Below are positions 1-9,123 of a stretch of 34,609 nt of DNA, piece by piece. How positions within the stretch are numbered: position 1 is the stretch's first letter; each line of letters opens with the position of its first letter. The notes below the pieces were generated by a model that was not told the DNA's origin, ran no database searches, and saw only the letters and a program-made list of their open reading frames with translations. Made by a program: the position numbers and the translations under genes. The stretch lies in the NCBI GenBank assembly GCA_026400775.1, contig JAPLOK010000199.1, positions 1 to 34,609 on the forward strand. The letters run 5' to 3'. The stretch is from Alphaproteobacteria bacterium (lineage in GTDB: Bacteria; Pseudomonadota; Alphaproteobacteria; Acetobacterales; Acetobacteraceae).

Positions 1-1161
1 GTCCCAAGGGCCGCGCGATTCGGCCGGCGACTTCACCTCGAACAAATAGCTCGGCTGCACGCGCCGGCCATCGGAGCGGATGCTGCCCTGGCCCATCGCG
101 TCGTCATCGGTGGGCATCGCCTTCATGCGGTTCACCGTCTCGATGCCGCTGGCGCGCGCCGCCGGCACGCCCATCTCGGCCACCGCCTTCAGGTAGTGCA
201 GCACGGTGGAATAGCAGCCGGCCTGCGTCATGCTGGGGCGGAACTGGTTGGGCATGTTGGGCAGCACGCGGCGGGTGAAGGCGCGGGTGCGGTCGTTCAG
301 GTCCCAGTAAAAGGTCTCCGTGCAGACTAGGCCCTGCGCGGTCTCCAGGCCCAGCGCATGCACATCGGGCAGGAACATGAGCAATGCTGCCAGCTTGGTG
401 CCGCGCCGGGTGATGCCGAATTCGGCGGCCTGCTTGATGCAGTTCACCGTGTCGCCGCCGGCATTGGCCAGCCCGATCACCTTGGCCCGGCTGGCCTGCG
501 CCTGAACCAGGAAGGAGCTGAAATCGGTGGTGCCGGGGAAGGGCGTGCGCACGCCTCCCAGCACCCGCCCACCGGCCGCGCGGATGAAGCCCGAGGTGTC
601 ACGCTCCAGCGCATGGCCGAAGGCGTAATCGGCGGTGATGAAGAACCAGGTGTCGCCGCCCGCCTGCACCATCGACCCGCCGGTGGACTTGGCCAGCATG
701 TAGGTGTCGTACACCCAGTGGATGGTGTTCGGGCTGCACGCCGCCCCGGTCAGGTCGGAGGTAGCGGCCGCGGTGTTCAGGTGGATCTTGTTGCGCTCGC
801 GTACGACGGTGTTGACGGCGAGTGCCACGGAACTGGTCGGCAGGTCGGTCACCACGTCCACATTGTCGCGGTCGATCCATTGCCGCGCGAGGGTGGAGCC
901 GACATCGGGCCGGTTCTGGTGGTCACCCACCACCAGCTCCACATTGATGCCGCGCGTGGTCACGCCGCTGTCCTGGATGGCCTGGCGGACGCAGACCACT
1001 GAACCCGGCCCGCCTAGATCACGATACAGGCCGGACTGGTCGCCCAGGATGCCGATGCGCACGGTATTGGCGGCCTGGGCGCGGGCGCGATGGGCGGGCA
1101 GCGCGCCCCAGGCGGTGGCGGTGGCGGCGGCGCCCAGCAGGGCGCGACGGGATGTGCTCAT
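1..1161 (-). CDS. Branched-chain amino acid-type ABC transporter substrate-binding protein, copy 1 (partial, 3' end runs off the window)
   Basis: Hand translation from ATG at 1161: MSTSRRALLGAAATATAWGALPAHRARAQAANTVRIGILGDQSG...DHQNRPDVG...ADYAFGHALERDT...MKAMPTDDDAMGQGSIRSDGRR. Clear paralog of the 1222..2460 ORF; Tat-like RR signal. Absent from the ORF track because it is open at the window edge. Confidence 0.9.
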   Translation of the reverse strand, partial: MSTSRRALLGAAATATAWGALPAHRARAQAANTVRIGILGDQSGLYRDLGGPGSVVCVRQAIQDSGVTTRGINVELVVGDHQNRPDVGSTLARQWIDRDNVDVVTDLPTSSVALAVNTVVRERNKIHLNTAAATSDLTGAACSPNTIHWVYDTYMLAKSTGGSMVQAGGDTWFFITADYAFGHALERDTSGFIRAAGGRVLGGVRTPFPGTTDFSSFLVQAQASRAKVIGLANAGGDTVNCIKQAAEFGITRRGTKLAALLMFLPDVHALGLETAQGLVCTETFYWDLNDRTRAFTRRVLPNMPNQFRPSMTQAGCYSTVLHYLKAVAEMGVPAARASGIETVNRMKAMPTDDDAMGQGSIRSDGRRVQPSYLFEVKSPAESRGPWD

Positions 1162-1221
1162 GGTACCTCTCCTCAAGGGCGGGATGCGTGGTCTGTCGCC
1201 GCGCTATCCCGGTTGCGTGGT

Positions 1222-2460
1222 TCAGCGGATCAACGAGCAGCCGCCTTCGGCCAGCGGGCGGAATGCCTCTTCGGCGCTCACGGTCTGCAGCACCTTGTAG
1301 TAGTCGTAGCGACCGCGGGATTCCTGTGGCGTCTTCACCTCGCAGAGATAGGCGGGGTGCATCTTGCGGCCATCGGCGCGGATGGTGCCGGCACCGAAGG
1401 CGTCATCATCGGTGGGCATCGCCTTCATGCGGTCGACCACGGCGCGGCCATTGGCCTTGGCGGCGGCGACGCCGAGATCGGCGCAGGTCTTGAGGTAGTG
1501 CAGCGTCGCCGAATAATCGCCCGCATGGCTCATCGCCACCGGCATATCCGCGCCCGAAAGCCGAAGGATGCGCTCGGACAGGCCGCGCGTGCGCGCATTG
1601 AGGTCCCAGTAAAAGGTGTTGGCGCAGACTAGGCCCTGTGCCGTTAGCAAGCCCAGCGCATGCACATCGGTGATGAACATCAGCAGCGCGGCCACGCGAA
1701 TGCCGCGGCGCGTCAGGCCGAATTCGCCGATCTGCTTGATGCTGTTGATGGTGTCAGCGCCCGCATTGGCCAGCCCGATCACCTGCGGCCGCGCGGCCTG
1801 CGCCTGCAACAGAAAGGAGGAGAAATCGGTGGTGCCGGGGAAGGGGTGTCGCACCCGGCCGATGACGCGGCCGCCCGCGGCTTCCACGAAGCCGGTGGTG
1901 TCGCGGTCCAGCGCATGGCCGAATGCATAGTCGGCCGTCAGGAAGAACCAGTTCTGCCCGCCCGCGCGCACCGTGGCCAGGCCCGCGACCTTGGCGAGCA
2001 TGTAGGTGTCATACACCCAATGGATGGTGTTGGCGTTGCAGGAGCGGCCGGTCAGATCCGAAGTCGCTGTCGAGGTCGGGATGCAGACCTTGTTGCGCTC
2101 GGCAGCCACCTGCGAGACGGCGAGTGCGACCGACGATGCCGCCAAGTTCAGGATCATGTCGACGTTTTCGTTGTCGATCCAGCGCCGCGCGATGGCGACA
2201 CCGGCATCCGGCCGGTTCTGGTGGTCGGCATTGACGAATTCGACATTGAAACCGCGTTGGCCGAATTCCTGGATGGCCAGCCGCGCGGCAGCCAGCGAAT
2301 TCGGCCCGTTCAGGTCACGGAAAGGCCCCGAGAAATCGGTCAGCATGCCGATCTTGATGGTGTTGGCGGCCTGCGCCTTGGCCGAGCGATAGGGCAGGGC
2401 GCCCCAGACGGGGGCGGTGGCGGCGGCGCCGAGAACGGCGCGGCGGGTCGTATCGGTCAT
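1222..2460 (-). CDS. Branched-chain amino acid-type ABC transporter substrate-binding protein, copy 2
   Basis: 412-aa ORF, MTDTTRRAVLGAAATAPVWGALPYRSAKAQAANTIKIGMLTDFSGPFRDLNGP..., Tat-like signal, periplasmic type-1 binding fold, paralogous to its neighbours. Confidence 0.93.
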   Translation of the reverse strand: MTDTTRRAVLGAAATAPVWGALPYRSAKAQAANTIKIGMLTDFSGPFRDLNGPNSLAAARLAIQEFGQRGFNVEFVNADHQNRPDAGVAIARRWIDNENVDMILNLAASSVALAVSQVAAERNKVCIPTSTATSDLTGRSCNANTIHWVYDTYMLAKVAGLATVRAGGQNWFFLTADYAFGHALDRDTTGFVEAAGGRVIGRVRHPFPGTTDFSSFLLQAQAARPQVIGLANAGADTINSIKQIGEFGLTRRGIRVAALLMFITDVHALGLLTAQGLVCANTFYWDLNARTRGLSERILRLSGADMPVAMSHAGDYSATLHYLKTCADLGVAAAKANGRAVVDRMKAMPTDDDAFGAGTIRADGRKMHPAYLCEVKTPQESRGRYDYYKVLQTVSAEEAFRPLAEGGCSLIR

Positions 2461-2587
2461 GCTGGGTTTCTCCTGGACGTGAAGGGGCGGGCGATCTGGC
2501 GTCGCCCTGCCCCGGATGGTGAAACATTCGGGTCTAATCGAATCGGTCTGGAACAGATTGATCCGTGAATCAGCCCCGCAAAATCAT

Positions 2588-2622
2588 TACAGCATGAGCC
2601 ATAAACACCGGATCATGCTGTA
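2588..2622. repeat. Perfect 10-bp inverted repeat with 15-nt loop (REP-like extragenic palindrome or hairpin)
   Basis: TACAGCATGA (2588-2597) is the reverse complement of TCATGCTGTA (2613-2622). Confidence 0.7.
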
Positions 2623-2680
2623 GTCACTATGCGAGGTGTACACCGCTTCGGTGATTCCACCTTCGCGGATCACGCTCTAG
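2609..2680 (-). repeat. Two diverged direct copies of a 15-bp motif, CTANAGCRTGATCCG (minus strand), in the SBP2-SBP3 intergenic region
   Basis: Plus-strand CGGATCATGCTGTAG (2609-2623) and CGGATCACGCTCTAG (2666-2680), 13/15 identical; the second overlaps the SBP3 stop codon. Confidence 0.6.
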
Positions 2681-3887
2681 CGCACCAGCGCGCAATTCCC
2701 CGCGGCCATCGGGCGAAATGCCTCTTCGGCCGGCGTGGTTTGCAGGAGCTGGTAGAAGTCCCAGGCGCCGCGCGATTCCTGCGGCGTCTTGACCTGGAAC
2801 AGATAGGCCGGGTGCAGCTTGCGGCCATCGGGGCGAATGGTGCCGGCGCCAAACGCGTCGTCATCCGTGGGCATCGCCTTCATGCGCGCGATGGTGGCGG
2901 CACCATCGGCCTTGGCGGCGGCGTGGTCGCGGAATAGCAGCCTGCATGGCCCATGGAAGGCCGATTGCCGCCCGGCGTGCCATTGGCGACGATGCGGCCC
3001 GAGACGGCGCGGGTGCGGTCGTTCAGGTCCCAGTAGAAGGTTTCGGTCAGCACCGAGCCGCCGGCCGTCTGCAGCCCGAGGCTGTTCACGTCATTGACGA
3101 AGACCAGCAGGCCGGCCACGCGCTGGCCGCGGCGCATCAGGCCGAATTCGCCCGCCTGCTTGATGGCGTTGATGGCGTCCACGCCGGCATTCGCAATGCC
3201 CACCACCTGCGCGCGGCTCGCCTGCGCCTGGAGCAGGAAGGAGGAGTAGTCCGTGGTGCCCGGGAAGGGGTGCCGCACGCTGCCCACGACGCGCCCGCCG
3301 GCCTGGCGGACGAAATCCATCGTCTGGCCTTCCAGGCTGTGACCGAAGGCGTAGTCGGCGGTAATGAAGTACCAGCTCTGCCCGCCGGCGCGCACCAGCG
3401 CGGCGCCCGTACTGCGCGCCAGCATCCAGGTGTCATAGGTCCAGTGGATGGTGTTGGGGCTGCACTGCCCGCCGGTCAGTTCGACGGTGGCGGCCGTGCT
3501 GTTGAGGTAGACCTTGTTGCGCTCGCGCACGACGGTGTTCACGGCCAGCGCCACGCCCGAGGAGGGGACGTCCATGATGACATCCACGCCGTCGCGGTCG
3601 ATCCACTGGCGCACCAGGTTCACGCCGACATCGGGGCGGTTCTGGTGGTCGGCCACCAGCACTTCCACGTTGAAGCCGCGATTGCCGAAATCCTGCACAG
3701 CGGTGCGGGTGGAGACCACACTGGTGGGGCCGGAAATGTCGCGGAAGGGCCCGGACATATCGGTCAGCACGCCGATGCGGATGGTGTTGGCCGCACCCTG
3801 CGCGCGGGCATGGGTGATGGGGCTTGCGGCACCCAGCGCGATCGCGCCCGTGCCAGAGAGGAAGTTGCGGCGACCTGTGTCGATCAT
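2677..3887 (-). pseudogene. Branched-chain amino acid-type ABC transporter substrate-binding protein, copy 3, disrupted by a ~34-nt deletion/frameshift
   Basis: N-terminal part MIDTGRRNFLSGTGAIALGAASP... (start 3887) runs to ...SMGHAGCYSATTPPPRPMVPPPSRA* at 2880. The C-terminal part continues in another frame as HAAAKADGAATIARMKAMPTDDDAFGAGTIRPDGRK...CALVR* ending at 2677. The LHYLK..ADLGV segment present in both paralogs is missing. Confidence 0.85.
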
Positions 3888-3916
3888 CTCTATGTATCCC
3901 GGTCTTTGGTTGAGGT

Positions 3917-4621
3917 TCAAACGCCCAGATACTGGTGCAGGCGGTCCATGGCACCGGCGAGTTCAGCATTGGTTACGCTGTCCACCACCACGCCATGATC
4001 CATCACATAATGCCTGTCAGCGACGGTCTGTGCGAAGCGAAAATTCTGTTCCACCAGCAGAACGGTGAGGCCGCGTTGCTTGAGCTCGCGCACCGTCCGG
4101 CCGATCTGCTGCACGATGACGGGTGCGAGACCCTCGGAAGGTTCATCGAGCAGCAGCAGTTTCGCACCGGTTCGCAGGATGCGCCCGATCGCCAGCATCT
4201 GCTGTTCGCCGCCCGAGAGCTTGGTGCCCGGGCTGCGCGCGCGTTCCTTCAGGTTCGGGAAGAGCGTGTAGATTTCGTCCACCGTCATGCCGCCCTGCGC
4301 TATCTGCGGCGGCAGCATCAGGTTTTCGGTCACATCCAGGCTGGCGAAGATGCCGCGCTCCTCGGGACAATAGGCAATCCCCTTGCGCGCGATGATGTCC
4401 GACCGCGCCGAGACCAGTTCCTGCCCCTGGAATTTCACACTGCCCGACCGCCTGCCGGTCAAGCCCATGATGGCTCGCAAGGTGCTGGTCTTGCCCGCGC
4501 CGTTGCGGCCGAGCAGCGTGACCACCTCGCCTTGCTGGATGTGGATGTCCACGCCGTGCAGCACATGCGATTCGCCGTACCAGGCCTCCAGGCCTTTCAC
4601 CTCGAGCATCATCTCAGCCAT
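3917..4621 (-). CDS. livF: Branched-chain amino acid ABC transporter ATP-binding protein (LivF type)
   Basis: MAEMMLEVKGLEAWYGESHVLHGVDIHIQQGEVVTLLGRNGAGKTSTLRAIMG...LSGGEQQMLAIGRIL...LLLLDEPSEGL: Walker A, signature and Walker B. Start chosen at ATG 4621, overlapping the livG stop by 8 nt. Confidence 0.93.
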   Translation of the reverse strand: MAEMMLEVKGLEAWYGESHVLHGVDIHIQQGEVVTLLGRNGAGKTSTLRAIMGLTGRRSGSVKFQGQELVSARSDIIARKGIAYCPEERGIFASLDVTENLMLPPQIAQGGMTVDEIYTLFPNLKERARSPGTKLSGGEQQMLAIGRILRTGAKLLLLDEPSEGLAPVIVQQIGRTVRELKQRGLTVLLVEQNFRFAQTVADRHYVMDHGVVVDSVTNAELAGAMDRLHQYLGV

Positions 4622-5399
4622 GGGCCGCGCCCTCCGGCACGCCGACACTGGCGGGGTCGGTGCCCAGATAGGCCGCGATCACCTCAGGATTGGCGGAGAC
4701 GGCGGCGTAATCGCCCTCCGCCAGGACCTGGCCGCGGGTCAGCACGGTGATGGTGTCGCACAGGCCTTCGACCACGCGCAGATTATGCTCGACCAGCAGC
4801 ACAGTGCGGCCGGCCGAGACGCGCTTCACCAGTGTCACGATGCGGTCCACATCCTCGGCCGTCATGCCGGCGGTGGGTTCGTCCAGCAGCATCATTTTGG
4901 GGTCCATCGCGAGCGTGGTCGCGATCTCCAGCGCGCGCTTGCGGCCATAGGGAAGCTGGCCGGCCGCCAGTTCGGCATGTTCGGTCAGACCGACATCGGC
5001 CAGCAATTCCACCGCGCGCTCGTCATATTGCTTCAGCACGCTGTCGGCGCGCCAGAAATCGAAGCTGTTGCCGCGTTGGCGCTGCAAGGCCACACGCACA
5101 TTCTCCAGTACGGTCAGATGCGGGAACACCGCCGAAATCTGGAACGACCGCACCAGCCCCAGCCGCGCCACTTCGGCGGGCTTCATCGCGGTAATGTCGC
5201 GCCCGTCATAGGTGATGGAACCGCGCGTCACCGGCAGGAACTTGGTCAGCAGGTTAAAGCAGGTGGTCTTGCCCGCGCCATTCGGCCCGATTAGCCCATG
5301 GATGGTGCCTCGGCGCACCTGGAGGTTGACGTCGGACACCGCGGCAAAGCCACGGAATTCCTTGGTCAGAGCCTTTGTCTCGAGGATGAAGTCACTCAC
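4614..5399 (-). CDS. livG: Branched-chain amino acid ABC transporter ATP-binding protein (LivG type)
   Basis: MSDFILETKALTKEFRGFAAVSDVNLQVRRGTIHGLIGPNGAGKTTCFNLLTKFLPVTRGSITYDG...LLDEPTAGM. Confidence 0.93.
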   Translation of the reverse strand: MSDFILETKALTKEFRGFAAVSDVNLQVRRGTIHGLIGPNGAGKTTCFNLLTKFLPVTRGSITYDGRDITAMKPAEVARLGLVRSFQISAVFPHLTVLENVRVALQRQRGNSFDFWRADSVLKQYDERAVELLADVGLTEHAELAAGQLPYGRKRALEIATTLAMDPKMMLLDEPTAGMTAEDVDRIVTLVKRVSAGRTVLLVEHNLRVVEGLCDTITVLTRGQVLAEGDYAAVSANPEVIAAYLGTDPASVGVPEGAAHG

Positions 5400-5470
5400 C
5401 CGAACGCCTCTCCTGCCATACCTTGCACGCGGGGTTGTTCCCCGCTGACATCATGGCTGTATGAACGGGC

Positions 5471-7738
5471 CTAGGCCCGCTGTCCAGCACGCAAAAGCCG
5501 CTCGGGGGAGACGGGCGCGTCCAGATGCGCAACGCCCGCCGCATCCTTCAGCGCGTTCCACACCGCACCCGCCAGAAGCAGCGGCGGCTCGCCCACCGCC
5601 TTGCTGCGGAAGATGGTGTTCACCCGCGCCGGCCCGGCTTCAAGGATACGCGCCTGAAACACTGGCGGCACATCGCGCGAGCCTGGAATCTTGTAGGTCG
5701 AAGGCCCGACAGTGCGCAGACGGCCCACCGGGTCCCACCACAATTCCTCGCTCGTCAGCCAGCCCATGCCTTGCACGAAAGCGCCCTCGATCTGGCCACG
5801 ATCGATCGCCGGGTTCAGCGATTTGCCGCAATCCTGCACCAGATGCGCCGACAGCACGCGGTGTTCGCCGGTGAGCGTGTCGATCACCACCTCCGAGACC
5901 GCCGCGCCATAGGAGAAATAGAAGAACGGCTTGCCGCGCACCGCCTGCATGTCCCATTCCAGATCGGGCGTGGCGTAGTAGCCGGTGGCGGAGAGCGAGA
6001 CGCGCGCCAGCCAGCATTTTTTCGCAAGCTCGCCGAAGGTCAGGCGCTGGTTGTCGGTCGCACCCAGCACCTGGCCATCCTGGAAGCGCACGGCGTCCTC
6101 GGCGCAGCCGAAATGCTTCGCGGCGATAGCGGCCATGCGTGCGCGAATCGCATCCGCCGCGTTGAAGGCGGCCCAGCCGTTCAGGTCGCTGCCGGTGCTG
6201 GCCGCGGTCGGGCTGGTGTTGGGCACTTCGGCGGTGTGGGTGGCGGCCAGGCCCACGGTTTCGATGGGCACGGAAAACACCTCAGCGACCACTTGCGCCA
6301 CCTTGATGAACAGGCCCTGGCCCATCTCGGTGCCGCCATGGGCAAGGCGCACGGAGCCATCGGTATAGACATGCACCAGCGCGCCGGCCTGGTTCAAATG
6401 CGGAATGCCGAAGCTGATCCCAAAGGCGCTGACGAAACAGCCCAGGCCCCGGCGCAATGTGGGGTGGGTGGCATTGAAGGTGGTGATCTCCGCGCGACGG
6501 CTTTCCCAGCCGGAATCGGCCATGGCTTCAGCATGCACGCGGCGGATCAGATCGCCTTCCAGCGCCTGGCCGTATGGGGTGCAAGAGGGGTTCGGCCCGC
6601 CTGCGAAGTTGCGCGCGCGCACCGCTTCGATGTCGTGCCCGGTGGCGCGCGCGACATGGGCGAGCACATCATCCATCAGCATCGCACCCTGCGGCCCACC
6701 GAAGCCACGGAAGGCGGTATTGCTGACGTGGTTGGTCTTGATGGCGCCGCAGGTGATGCGCAGATCGGCGACGCTGTAGGCGTTGATCGCGTGGGTCAGC
6801 GCCCGCATCACCACGCCGCCGGACATATCCACGGAATGGCCGCCATCGGCGGTCATGTCGGCCACCAAAGCAGTGATGCGGCCCTGCGCATCGAAGCCCG
6901 CGCGCCAGCGATAGAGGAAGGGGTGGCGCTTGCCGGTCGCGGCCATGTCCGCCTTGCGCGGCAGGCGCAGCTTGACGGCGCGGCCCGTGTGGCGCGCGGC
7001 CAGCGCGGCGGCGGCCGCGACCCAACTGGCGTTGCTCTCCTTGCCGCCAAAGGCGCCGCCCATGCGGCGGCACTGCACCTGAACGGCGCCATAGGGGACG
7101 CCCAGCACGCGGGCCACGATATGCTGGCCTTCGCTCGGGTGCTGGGTGGAGGAATGCACCAGCATCTCAGCACCCTCGCCGGGGATGGCGAGTGCGACCT
7201 GGCCTTCGAGATAAAAGTGCTCCTGCCCGCCGATTTCGAATTCGCCCTGCGCGGTGAAGGGAGCGGCGGCCAGCGCCGCATCGGCATCGCCATTCTTCAT
7301 CGTGAAGGGGCCGACCAGCCAGTCGCGCCCATCCTGGATGCGCAGGATGGGCGGCAGGGTTTCGATGTCGGGGCGCAGGGCGGCTGCGGCGCGGAGCGCT
7401 TCGTCGCGCGTGCGCGCCACCACCAGCGCCAGGGCCTGGCCGTGATGTTCGATGGTGTCCTCGACGAACAGGACTTCGTTGCGCGCAATGGGTGCGATAT
7501 CGTTCTCGCCGGGGATGTCGGCCGGGCCAAGAACCGCGACCACGCCGGGCATGGCGCGTGCGGGCGCCAGGTCCAGTGCGCGCAGCCGGCCATGCGCCAC
7601 CGGCGATGTAACCAGTGCCGCGTGCAGCGTGCCCGCGGGTTCGGGCATGTCGTCGATGAAGCGCGCCTCGCCGGTGGCGTGCTTCACGGCGCTGTCATGG
7701 CGCAGCGCCGCACCGGCGATCTTCGTCACGGCGTTCAT
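5471..7738 (-). CDS. Xanthine dehydrogenase-family molybdopterin-binding subunit (XdhB-like)
   Basis: Start at ATG 7738 (MNAVTKIAGAALRHDSAVKHATGEARFIDDMPEP), ATGA overlap with the upstream gene. Motifs GGAFGGKESNAS, SNTAFRGFGGPQG and VGEPPLLLAGAVWNAL. Confidence 0.92.
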   Translation of the reverse strand: MNAVTKIAGAALRHDSAVKHATGEARFIDDMPEPAGTLHAALVTSPVAHGRLRALDLAPARAMPGVVAVLGPADIPGENDIAPIARNEVLFVEDTIEHHGQALALVVARTRDEALRAAAALRPDIETLPPILRIQDGRDWLVGPFTMKNGDADAALAAAPFTAQGEFEIGGQEHFYLEGQVALAIPGEGAEMLVHSSTQHPSEGQHIVARVLGVPYGAVQVQCRRMGGAFGGKESNASWVAAAAALAARHTGRAVKLRLPRKADMAATGKRHPFLYRWRAGFDAQGRITALVADMTADGGHSVDMSGGVVMRALTHAINAYSVADLRITCGAIKTNHVSNTAFRGFGGPQGAMLMDDVLAHVARATGHDIEAVRARNFAGGPNPSCTPYGQALEGDLIRRVHAEAMADSGWESRRAEITTFNATHPTLRRGLGCFVSAFGISFGIPHLNQAGALVHVYTDGSVRLAHGGTEMGQGLFIKVAQVVAEVFSVPIETVGLAATHTAEVPNTSPTAASTGSDLNGWAAFNAADAIRARMAAIAAKHFGCAEDAVRFQDGQVLGATDNQRLTFGELAKKCWLARVSLSATGYYATPDLEWDMQAVRGKPFFYFSYGAAVSEVVIDTLTGEHRVLSAHLVQDCGKSLNPAIDRGQIEGAFVQGMGWLTSEELWWDPVGRLRTVGPSTYKIPGSRDVPPVFQARILEAGPARVNTIFRSKAVGEPPLLLAGAVWNALKDAAGVAHLDAPVSPERLLRAGQRA

Positions 7739-9096
7739 GCCGGCACCGCGAAGACATCCGCCGGCATCTTGGGATGCGCGTGGCGCAACCACAGCCGTTC
7801 GACCAGGCCGCGCGCGGCCGTCATGCGCCATTCGGCGCTGCCGCGCCAATCGGAAAGCGGGGCGAAGTCCAGCGCGGCGGCGGCTTCGCGCGCGGTTTCG
7901 CGTGTCAGCGCGCGGCCGATCAGCGCGCCCTCCGCGCCTGTCGCGCGGCGCGTCGTGGCGGCCATGCCGCCAAAGGCGATGCGCGCGCGCGACACCACGC
8001 CGCCTGCGAATTCCACGCGGGCGACCATGGCCACAGCCGAGATATCCTGGTCATGCCGGCGCGAGAGCTTTTCCGCGACCAGCAGCGCGCCAGGTGCGGG
8101 GCGCGGCAGGCGGATGGCGGCGATGATCTCATCCGCCGCCAGCGCATTGCGCCGGTAGTCCAGCAGGAAATCCGCGACCGGCAGTTCCCGCGCGCTGGTC
8201 TCCACCACCGCATCCAGCGCCAGCAGGATGGGCAGCGCATCGCCGATCGGCGAGGCGGTGCCGAGATTGCCGCCCACCGTCCCCATCGCGCGAATTTGCC
8301 GCGAGCCGAGCCTTGCCAGATAGGGTGCCAGCGGCGCGAAATCGGCATCGCCCGCGCAGGCTTCATGCAGCGCGGAATAGGGCTCAGCGGCGCCGATGCG
8401 AATGCCCGTGCCATCCACGCGCAGCCCGCGCAATTCGGACATGTTCAGCAGTGCGATCACCGCTGGCGGATTCTCCCGATGCTCGGAAAAGCGCAGGCCC
8501 AGATCGGTGCCGCCGGCCAGCAACCAGGCATCGGGCAGCGCGCGCTTCAGCGCCACCGCCTCGGCCAGCGTCGCGGGCAGGTGGAACACCTGCTCAGGTG
8601 TGGCGAAGGACGCCGGCGCCGGCGCCACGGCATCCGCGCGCACGCCGTCATCCTGCATGCGCCCCATCGCCTCCAGGATGGGGCGATAGCCGGTGCAGCG
8701 GCACAGGTTCCCGGCCAGTGCTTCGTGCGCGTCGCCACCCTCGCGCGTCCAGGCCCAGGCGGACATGACAATCCCCGGCGTGCAGAAGCCGCATTGCGTG
8801 CCATCCGCATCCGCCAGTGCCTCGGCCACCGCGCGGCCGATGCCTTCAACGGTGCGGATCGCGCGGCCATGCATCTGGCCGAGCGTGGCGAGGCAGGCAT
8901 TGATCGGCTCGCGCCGCGCGCCATCCTCCAGCACCACGGTGCAGGCGCCGCAATCGCCTTCCGCGCAGCCTTCCTTGGTGCCGGTCAGCCAAGCATCCTC
9001 GCGCAGCCAGTCGAGCAGCGTGCGGGTGGCGATGGTGCCCGCGGGCAGCGCCATCGGCTGTCCGTTCAGGGTGAAGCGGATCCGGTTATCTTGCAT
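7735..9096 (-). CDS. Xanthine dehydrogenase small subunit, fused [2Fe-2S] and FAD domains (XdhA-like)
   Basis: GTKEGCAEGDCGACTVVLEDG, QCGFCTPGIVMSAWA, NLCRCTGYRPI, then FAD domain LLAGGTDLGLRFSE...IRAMGTVGGNLGTASPIGD. Confidence 0.93.
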   Translation of the reverse strand: MQDNRIRFTLNGQPMALPAGTIATRTLLDWLREDAWLTGTKEGCAEGDCGACTVVLEDGARREPINACLATLGQMHGRAIRTVEGIGRAVAEALADADGTQCGFCTPGIVMSAWAWTREGGDAHEALAGNLCRCTGYRPILEAMGRMQDDGVRADAVAPAPASFATPEQVFHLPATLAEAVALKRALPDAWLLAGGTDLGLRFSEHRENPPAVIALLNMSELRGLRVDGTGIRIGAAEPYSALHEACAGDADFAPLAPYLARLGSRQIRAMGTVGGNLGTASPIGDALPILLALDAVVETSARELPVADFLLDYRRNALAADEIIAAIRLPRPAPGALLVAEKLSRRHDQDISAVAMVARVEFAGGVVSRARIAFGGMAATTRRATGAEGALIGRALTRETAREAAAALDFAPLSDWRGSAEWRMTAARGLVERLWLRHAHPKMPADVFAVPA

Positions 9097-9123
9097 GCAC
9101 GTAATGTGCGGCGCAGCAAGCCC

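Noticed and set aside
5525-8158. 877-aa plus-strand ORF
   Set aside because: Antisense to the XdhB-like CDS, which has all family motifs; His/Arg/Gly/Ala-rich composition is typical of GC-rich antisense frames.
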